Of a stretch of 38,100 bases of DNA, positions 33,096 through 38,100 are shown in pieces. The notes beneath the pieces are model-generated. The model was not told the origin of the DNA, made no database searches, and saw nothing but the letters and a program-made list of their open reading frames with translations. The stretch covers positions 1-38,100 of the forward strand of contig CAJOPD010000087.1 of assembly GCA_905236685.1 (NCBI GenBank), in the 5' to 3' direction. Each line of letters opens with the position of its first letter. The stretch's first letter is position 1. The stretch is from an uncultured Clostridia bacterium (GTDB taxonomy: Bacteria; Bacillota; Clostridia; UBA1381). The translations under genes and the position numbers were made by a program.

Positions 33096-34861
33096 TTTTT
33101 ATTCCCTTCCAATTTCAGTCTTAAATCCAGCAGTTCTTTTAGTTTTAAGACATCTTTTTCTTTTTCCGCCTGTTTGATTTTTTCATCAATATTTTGAAGC
33201 TTTATTGTATTTACAAGCTGTATCACCGTGTTTTTTTCATTACTGTAAGTTTCCAGATTGCAGAAAATATTACTTACAAAATCAGCTTCTTCATTGCTGA
33301 ATTTGGCTGTAATTACGGGCGGTTCGATTGCTTCGCCGTTTTCATAACAGGAATATATTATTTCTGCAAGCCTTTGCAGTACGCTGTACGAATAGTCCTG
33401 CGGCGAAAAATCATCTTTAACGGCATTGTAGGAGGCCTTGCTCCCTATAACAAGGCTCAACAGCTTCTTTTCAGCGTCTAAGGTTGTACTGCTTTTGTTT
33501 TTTGCTAAATTCAGGCCTGTCCGCACCGTTTTTTTAACGCCTTCTGAAATTTTACCTGACGATTTATGCTTTTTGATTTCTGTATAAATTGCGTCCTTTG
33601 AAATTTCCGTTTCGTCCGAAATTTTCTTTACATACGCATCAACTTCTATGGCGTTTTGTATTTTAGAAAGAATACCCGACGCATCTTCGACAAAAAGGAT
33701 TTTTCCGTTCTCTGTGTCAAGATTGTACTTTTTATGAACTTGATTTAAAAGGTATTCTGTTGACGGTATGGCGGATAACATAACCTCTTTAAACCGCGCC
33801 ACGCCGTTTTTGTTTATGTATTCATCAGGGTCCTTCGCGCCCTTTAACTGCATTATACGGCATCTTCCGTTAACGCCCGTTATTACCTCAATGGCGCGCT
33901 TTGTAGCAGCCTGTCCCGCATCATCGCTGTCATAGCACAAAAGGATTTCATCTGTATATTTAAGAAGAAGCTTTGCCTGCTCTTCGGTAAGCGCGGTACC
34001 TAATGTTGCAACAATACTTGTAATACCTGCCTTGTAAACCGAAATCACATCCATATACCCTTCGCAAAGTATACATTTTTCCGCACAATCCTTTTTCGCA
34101 AGGTTTAATGAAAAAAGGTTTTTGCCCTTATTGAATACGGGGGTATCGGGTGAATTCAAATACTTAGGCGGTTTATAGCCGTCCTTTTCGGCTGCATCTA
34201 CAATTCTTCCGCCGAAAGCTATAACATTTCCTCTTAAATCAATTATGGGAAAAATAACTCTTGCACGGAACTTGTCCAAAGTCTTGCCGTTTCTTGAAAC
34301 CAAAAGCCCTGCGTCTAAAAGCTCGCCGTCGGTATAACCCAGCTTATTCATATGCTTTTTCAGAAAATCAAAAGCATCGGGCGCATATCCAAGACCGTAT
34401 TTGGTTATAGTTTTTGCGTCTATTGCGCGTTTTTTGAGATATTCAAGCCCCTTTTTGCCTGCGTCATCTTTTGTAAGCGTTTCATAATAAAAGCGTGCAG
34501 CCGTTTTATTGATTTCCAGTATCCGCTTTTTCTTTTGGTAAAGCTTATCATCTACCTGCATATCGTCCTCGGGCAAAATTATTCCTGCGCGGTCCGCCAT
34601 AAGCTTTACTGCTTCTACAAAATCAAGCCCCTCCGAGCGCATAACAAACTGTACGAGATTACCCCCTGCCCCGCAGCCGAAGCAGTGAAACAGCTGTTTT
34701 TCCTGATTTATGTGAAAAGAGGGTGATTTTTCCTTATGAAACGGGCAAAGCCCCGTATAATCTCTGCCGTTCTTTTTGAGTTTCACATACTGCGAAACAT
34801 AGTCAACTATGTCATTCTGCGAAAAAATCTCATTTAGAAGCTCGTCCGAATATTTTGGCAT
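33083..34861 (-). CDS. dnaG: DNA primase
   Basis: The N-terminal CHC2 zinc domain has [15 protein letters not shown] and [17 protein letters not shown]. The catalytic core follows ([19 protein letters not shown]), with the Toprim motifs [17 protein letters not shown] and [18 protein letters not shown]. The C-terminal part is the helicase-binding region ([18 protein letters not shown]). At 592 residues it is full length. It makes RNA primers at the replication fork. AAGGGGG precedes the ATG. It lies 49 bases after hpf with no terminator between. Confidence 0.96.
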   Translation of the reverse strand: MPKYSDELLNEIFSQNDIVDYVSQYVKLKKNGRDYTGLCPFHKEKSPSFHINQEKQLFHCFGCGAGGNLVQFVMRSEGLDFVEAVKLMADRAGIILPEDDMQVDDKLYQKKKRILEINKTAARFYYETLTKDDAGKKGLEYLKKRAIDAKTITKYGLGYAPDAFDFLKKHMNKLGYTDGELLDAGLLVSRNGKTLDKFRARVIFPIIDLRGNVIAFGGRIVDAAEKDGYKPPKYLNSPDTPVFNKGKNLFSLNLAKKDCAEKCILCEGYMDVISVYKAGITSIVATLGTALTEEQAKLLLKYTDEILLCYDSDDAGQAATKRAIEVITGVNGRCRIMQLKGAKDPDEYINKNGVARFKEVMLSAIPSTEYLLNQVHKKYNLDTENGKILFVEDASGILSKIQNAIEVDAYVKKISDETEISKDAIYTEIKKHKSSGKISEGVKKTVRTGLNLAKNKSSTTLDAEKKLLSLVIGSKASYNAVKDDFSPQDYSYSVLQRLAEIIYSCYENGEAIEPPVITAKFSNEEADFVSNIFCNLETYSNEKNTVIQLVNTIKLQNIDEKIKQAEKEKDVLKLKELLDLRLKLEGNKKCQI

Positions 34862-34910
34862 AAAATCCCCCTTTCCTCATATTTTAGTAATATTACCGAA
34901 AAATTTCCTT

Positions 34911-35444
34911 TTATACAGATTCAATAACCGCAAAGTTGCCGTCTTTACGCTTATATACAACATTCAGTTCATCTGTTTCCTGATTTTTGAACACGAAAAA
35001 GCTGTGCCCCAAAAGGTTCATTTGAAGGATAGCTTCCTGCACGCTCATAGGCTTTACCGGGAAACGCTTTGTCTTTATAACGGTAAATTCGCTTTCTTCC
35101 TCATCGGAAAATGTTTCGCCGCTAATAAGCTTATTGTCGGAAACCGCATCGCGTTTAATTCTTTTTTCAAGCTTTGTTTTGTTTTTTCTTATCTGGCGCT
35201 CAATAATATCTACCGCTTTATCAATTGCCGAAAAAATGTCGTCCTGCTCCGCCTCTGCGCGTATCATAAGCCCTTCGGAATAGATAGTTGCCTCAATATA
35301 TTCTTTATCCCTCCGCGAGCCGATTACAATTCTTGCCTCAGGCTCAGTCTTAAAAAATTTGTCAAGCTTACCGATTTTTTTTGTGATGTAATCCGTCTTT
35401 TTTTCATTAACCGTCATTTTTCTTCCAATAATGTTAAACTTCAT
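34911..35444 (-). CDS. hpf: Ribosome hibernation-promoting factor, long form
   Basis: Residues 1 to about 100 form the S30AE/HPF domain (MKFNIIGRKMTVNEKKTDYI, VIGSRRDKEYIEATIYSEG). After an acidic linker the C-terminal dimerisation domain of long HPF follows (VIKTKRFPVKPMSVQEAILQ and MNLLGHSFFVFKNQETDEL). The 177-residue length fits. Long HPF joins 70S ribosomes into inactive 100S dimers in stationary phase. It is the first gene of the leftward housekeeping run and has AAAGGAGAT before its ATG. A small TGAGGA/TCCTCA palindrome (35469-35482) lies in its leader. Confidence 0.96.
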   Translation of the reverse strand: MKFNIIGRKMTVNEKKTDYITKKIGKLDKFFKTEPEARIVIGSRRDKEYIEATIYSEGLMIRAEAEQDDIFSAIDKAVDIIERQIRKNKTKLEKRIKRDAVSDNKLISGETFSDEEESEFTVIKTKRFPVKPMSVQEAILQMNLLGHSFFVFKNQETDELNVVYKRKDGNFAVIESV

Positions 35445-35485
35445 ACCAACATCTCCTTTTTAAGCTTATGAGGATTTCCTCAAAT

Positions 35486-35514
35486 ATTATATACCCTTTT
35501 TATAAAAGAATAAA
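35486..35514 (-). promoter_or_regulatory. Candidate promoter for hpf and the downstream run
   Basis: A perfect TATAAT (35486-35491) lies 17 bases after a weak TTTATT (35509-35514), about 40 bases before the hpf start. Confidence 0.45.
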
Positions 35515-35523
35515 CACATATTA

Positions 35524-35552
35524 TTGAAAAAAAAGAAAAATAATGTTATAAT
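35524..35552 (+). promoter_or_regulatory. Promoter for the fumarase alpha gene
   Basis: TTGAAA (35524-35529), a 17-base spacer and a perfect TATAAT (35547-35552) face right, divergent from hpf, about 40 bases before the start codon. Confidence 0.7.
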
Positions 35553-35593
35553 TAAGCATATATGTCAACATTTTGGAATTGAAGGAGAAAAAT

Positions 35594-36436
35594 ATGAGAA
35601 AAATACCATCGTCGCTCATAACCGAAACGGTAAAAAATATGTGCATATATGCCAACTGCAATCTGGACAGTTCAATAATTTCAGCGCTTTGCAGCGCAAA
35701 AAACAAAAATCAGTCCCCCGCCGCAAAAGCGGCGCTTTCGGACACAGTAAAAAATGCCGAAATTGCAGCAAAAAAAGAAGTCCCGATATGTCAGGATACC
35801 GGTATGGCTGTATTTTTTGTAAAGATAGGAAAATCGGTTTTTTTAGAGGGCGACAATTTTGACGAGGCGATAAAAAAAGGTGTATCGGAAGGATATACAA
35901 AAGGTTTTTTGAGAAAATCCATTGTTTCTGACCCGTTTATGCGTACAAATACGGGCGACAATACTCCGCCGATAATCCATTACAGCTTTAATGACACCGA
36001 CAAAATCGAAATAACCTTTTTGCCCAAGGGCTTTGGAAGTGAAAATAAATCTGCGCTTAAAATGCTCAATCCATCAGATGAAAAGAAAGGCGTTATTGAT
36101 TTCGTGCTGGAAACTGTTGAAAAAGCCGGCGCAAGCCCCTGTCCCCCAATAATTTTAGGGATAGGCATAGGCGGAAATTTTGAAAAATGTGCAGAGCTTG
36201 CAAAGCTTGCGCTTGCACGCAGCATTGATATTCCCAATCCTAACCCCTTTTATGCCGATTTGGAAAAAGAAATATTGGAACGGGTAAATGCCCTCGGCAT
36301 AGGTCCGCAGGGGTACGGAGGCGAAACGACAGCGCTCGGCGTAAATATCGAGGCTTTCCCGACGCACATAGCAGGGCTTCCCGTTGCCGTTAATATAAGC
36401 TGTCACGCAACACGGCATCAAACCGTGATAATTTAA
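35594..36436 (+). CDS. Class I fumarate hydratase (or L-tartrate dehydratase) alpha subunit
   Basis: The protein matches the alpha subunit of two-subunit iron-sulfur fumarases/TtdA. The three cluster Cys are in [27 protein letters not shown] and [27 protein letters not shown] and [16 protein letters not shown] are further signatures. It would hydrate fumarate to malate, but only with a beta subunit carrying the second half of the active site. The beta gene usually follows immediately; here an isocitrate dehydrogenase follows. ATG 35594 is preferred over an upstream ATG because AAGGAG lies six bases before it. Fumarate versus tartrate cannot be decided. Confidence 0.88.
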   Translation: MRKIPSSLITETVKNMCIYANCNLDSSIISALCSAKNKNQSPAAKAALSDTVKNAEIAAKKEVPICQDTGMAVFFVKIGKSVFLEGDNFDEAIKKGVSEGYTKGFLRKSIVSDPFMRTNTGDNTPPIIHYSFNDTDKIEITFLPKGFGSENKSALKMLNPSDEKKGVIDFVLETVEKAGASPCPPIILGIGIGGNFEKCAELAKLALARSIDIPNPNPFYADLEKEILERVNALGIGPQGYGGETTALGVNIEAFPTHIAGLPVAVNISCHATRHQTVII

Positions 36437-36438
36437 TA

Positions 36439-36467
36439 TTGAATTTTAATATTTTTTGTGCTAAAAT
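36439..36467 (+). promoter_or_regulatory. Promoter for the isocitrate dehydrogenase gene
   Basis: TTGAAT (36439-36444), a 17-base spacer and TAAAAT (36462-36467) with a TG extension lie in the short gap after the fumarase alpha gene, so icd can be transcribed separately. Confidence 0.6.
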
Positions 36468-36495
36468 ACTGCATTATACCGTAAAGGAGAACACT

Positions 36496-37707
36496 ATGAG
36501 CAAAATTACAATGAAAACTCCGCTCGTTGAAATGGACGGAGATGAGATGACAAGAGTTATATGGAAGGACATCAAGGATATACTCCTTATTCCATACATT
36601 GATTTAAGGACAGAATACTATGATTTGGGGCTTGAAAACAGAAATGCCACCGACGATAAGGTAACATCTGACTCTGCCTTTGCAACAAAAAAATACGGTG
36701 TTGCCGTAAAATGTGCTACAATAACCCCAAACGCCGACAGAGTGAAGGAATATAATTTAAAGGAAATGTGGAAATCGCCCAACGGCACAATACGCGCCAT
36801 TTTAGACGGCACCGTTTTCCGCACGCCCATTCTTGTAAACGGCATAACTCCCTTTATCCCTACCTGGACAAAGCCTATAACCGTTGCAAGACACGCTTAC
36901 GGCGATGTTTATAAAAATACAGAAATGCAGGTCAAAAACGGCAGTAAATGCGAGCTTTTGGTGACCGACAAAAACGGTACACAAACAAAAAAGACAATTT
37001 TTGAATTTGACGGCACAGACGGTATTATTCAAGGTCTGCACAATAAGGATAATTCTATAAAAAGCTTTGCAAAATCCTGTTTTAACTATGCTCTTGAAAC
37101 AAAGCAGGACCTTTGGTTTGCGACAAAGGATACGATTTCAAAGCAGTATGACCATCATTTTAAGGATATTTTTGCGGAAGTTTTTGAAACGGAATACAAG
37201 GAGCAGTTTGAAAAGGCGGGAATTGAATATTTTTATACTCTTATTGATGATGCGGTTGCAAGAGTTGTCCGTTCAAACGGCGGTTTCATCTGGGCGCTTA
37301 AAAACTATGACGGCGATGTTATGAGCGATATGATTGCGACAGCATACGGAAGTCTTGCTATGATGACATCTGTTTTGGTTTCTCCTGACGGTACATATGA
37401 ATTTGAAGCCGCGCACGGAACAGTGCAAAGGCATTATTACAAGCATCTGAAAGGCGAGGAAACTTCCACAAACAGCGTTGCGACAATATTTGCTTGGAGC
37501 GGAGCGCTTAAAAAGCGCGGTGAACTCGATAATATCCCCGAGCTTTCCGATTTTGCGGAAAAGCTTGAAAAAGCAACAATTAAAACCATAGAAAACGGAA
37601 CTATGACAGGCGATTTATATCTGCTATCTACCCTTCCAAACAAGAAAAAGGTAAACACACGGGAATTCTTGATTGCTGTTAATGATACACTTAAAGAAAT
37701 GATGTAA
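36496..37707 (+). CDS. icd: NADP-dependent isocitrate dehydrogenase (eukaryote-like homodimeric type)
   Basis: The protein starts at ATG 36496, with AAGGAG six bases upstream. [54 protein letters not shown] and the C-terminal [39 protein letters not shown] are signatures of the type II NADP enzyme, which differs from the E. coli type. The 403-residue length fits. It oxidises isocitrate to 2-oxoglutarate and supplies NADPH and glutamate carbon. Together with a fumarase subunit it hints at a partial TCA pathway. Confidence 0.95.
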   Translation: MSKITMKTPLVEMDGDEMTRVIWKDIKDILLIPYIDLRTEYYDLGLENRNATDDKVTSDSAFATKKYGVAVKCATITPNADRVKEYNLKEMWKSPNGTIRAILDGTVFRTPILVNGITPFIPTWTKPITVARHAYGDVYKNTEMQVKNGSKCELLVTDKNGTQTKKTIFEFDGTDGIIQGLHNKDNSIKSFAKSCFNYALETKQDLWFATKDTISKQYDHHFKDIFAEVFETEYKEQFEKAGIEYFYTLIDDAVARVVRSNGGFIWALKNYDGDVMSDMIATAYGSLAMMTSVLVSPDGTYEFEAAHGTVQRHYYKHLKGEETSTNSVATIFAWSGALKKRGELDNIPELSDFAEKLEKATIKTIENGTMTGDLYLLSTLPNKKKVNTREFLIAVNDTLKEMM

Positions 37708-37708
37708 T

Positions 37709-38100
37709 ATGGACAGATTTGAAAGAACTGAGCTTTTAATAGGAAAAGACAGCTTAGAGCTGCTTAAACAAAAAAGCGTCATTATTTTTGGCGTCGGCGG
37801 TGTCGGCTCGTTTGTTGCAGAAGCGCTTGCAAGGTGCGGTGTCGGGAAAATTGCGCTTGTTGACAAAGATGTTGTCAGCAAAAGCAATATAAATCGCCAG
37901 ATTATAGCCTTAACTTCAACAATAGGAAAGCCCAAAGTTTCGGTTATGGCAGAAAGAATAAAGGATATTTATCCAAATTGTGCAGTTACCGAATTTCCCT
38001 GTTTTTATACGAAAGAGAAGGAAGTTGATATATCGGGCTATGACTATGTTGTTGACGCAATTGACACCGTTACATCAAAGCTTGTGCTGATAGAAGAAGC
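37709..38100 (+). CDS. tcdA: TcdA/ThiF-family enzyme (tRNA threonylcarbamoyladenosine dehydratase-like), partial
   Basis: The frame starts one base after the icd stop and runs off the right edge; 130 codons are visible. It opens MDRFERTELLIGKDSLELL, then has the nucleotide loop VIIFGVGGVGSFVAEALARC, ALVDKDVVSKSNINRQI with the Asp and Arg that bind ATP, and YDYVVDAIDTVTSKLVLIEE. These are E1-like motifs of the ThiF fold in the TcdA arrangement, where ATP activates the N6-threonylcarbamoyl group of tRNA to form the cyclic ct6A. The catalytic C-terminal half lies outside the window, so a related E1-like enzyme remains possible. Confidence 0.85.
   Translation, partial: MDRFERTELLIGKDSLELLKQKSVIIFGVGGVGSFVAEALARCGVGKIALVDKDVVSKSNINRQIIALTSTIGKPKVSVMAERIKDIYPNCAVTEFPCFYTKEKEVDISGYDYVVDAIDTVTSKLVLIEE

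Noticed and set aside
34809-35471. Long plus-strand open frame opposite hpf
   Set aside because: It lies antisense to the well-supported hpf gene and the dnaG start, has no ribosome binding site and gives a low-complexity protein; it is a shadow of the real genes.

Overview
The window looks like a low-GC Clostridia (Firmicutes) chromosome. The lineage evidence is a Thr T-box leader before thrS, the sporulation gene yunB, sigma-A style promoters and strong AGGAGG-type ribosome binding sites, and a uvrB-uvrA / prmA-rsmE / rpoD-dnaG housekeeping run. Nearly everything up to 35.4 kb is on the minus strand; the last 2.5 kb is divergent on the plus strand. I cannot name genus or species from sequence alone.

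Region A (1 to about 11.9 kb) is accessory and mosaic. In transcription order it holds a RepA_N-type replication initiator with an in-gene repeat block, a small partner protein, a nitroreductase / LMW phosphatase / SfsA operon, a small mobile-element-type gene cut by an in-frame stop, an acidic coiled coil, a YgjP-like metallopeptidase, an unknown protein, a GNAT acetyltransferase, a UmuC-like polymerase with YolD and an IreB-like protein, a TIR-domain protein, a short remnant ORF, a Cys-rich small protein, a Gp49/RelE-type toxin, a hybrid ORF and a Phd-Doc pair whose toxin has a damaged Fic motif. No integrase, relaxase or secretion gene is present, so this reads as a decaying or rearranged mobile element, or part of a larger one extending left of the window.

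Region B (11.9 to 19.3 kb) is an eight-gene carbohydrate-type operon behind a near-consensus promoter and a palindrome. It encodes a ceramidase-like hydrolase, an FSA-type aldolase, an atypical triosephosphate isomerase homologue, a long YjbQ protein, an FGGY kinase, a SIS isomerase, a polysaccharide deacetylase-like protein and a Gfo/Idh/MocA oxidoreductase. Kinase, isomerase, aldolase and TIM-like isomerase together suggest a phosphorylate-isomerise-cleave route for a sugar I cannot identify. No transporter or regulator is in the window.

Region C (19.4 to 35.4 kb) is core: a DUF6873-like gene, ligA, yunB, T-box-controlled thrS, then hpf-dnaG-rpoD-prmA-rsmE-uvrB-uvrA-HAD phosphatase packed with overlaps or tiny gaps. 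Region D (35.5 kb to end, plus strand) has a fumarase/tartrate dehydratase alpha subunit without an adjacent beta subunit, an NADP-type isocitrate dehydrogenase with its own promoter, and the start of a TcdA/ThiF-type enzyme.

The observations most worth a second look are the TIR protein with an unrecognised N-terminal region, the origin-like repeats inside repA with a terminator-like hairpin in its leader, the in-frame hybrid of an ATPase-type N-terminus and a glycosidase C-terminus, and the uncharacterised sugar operon.
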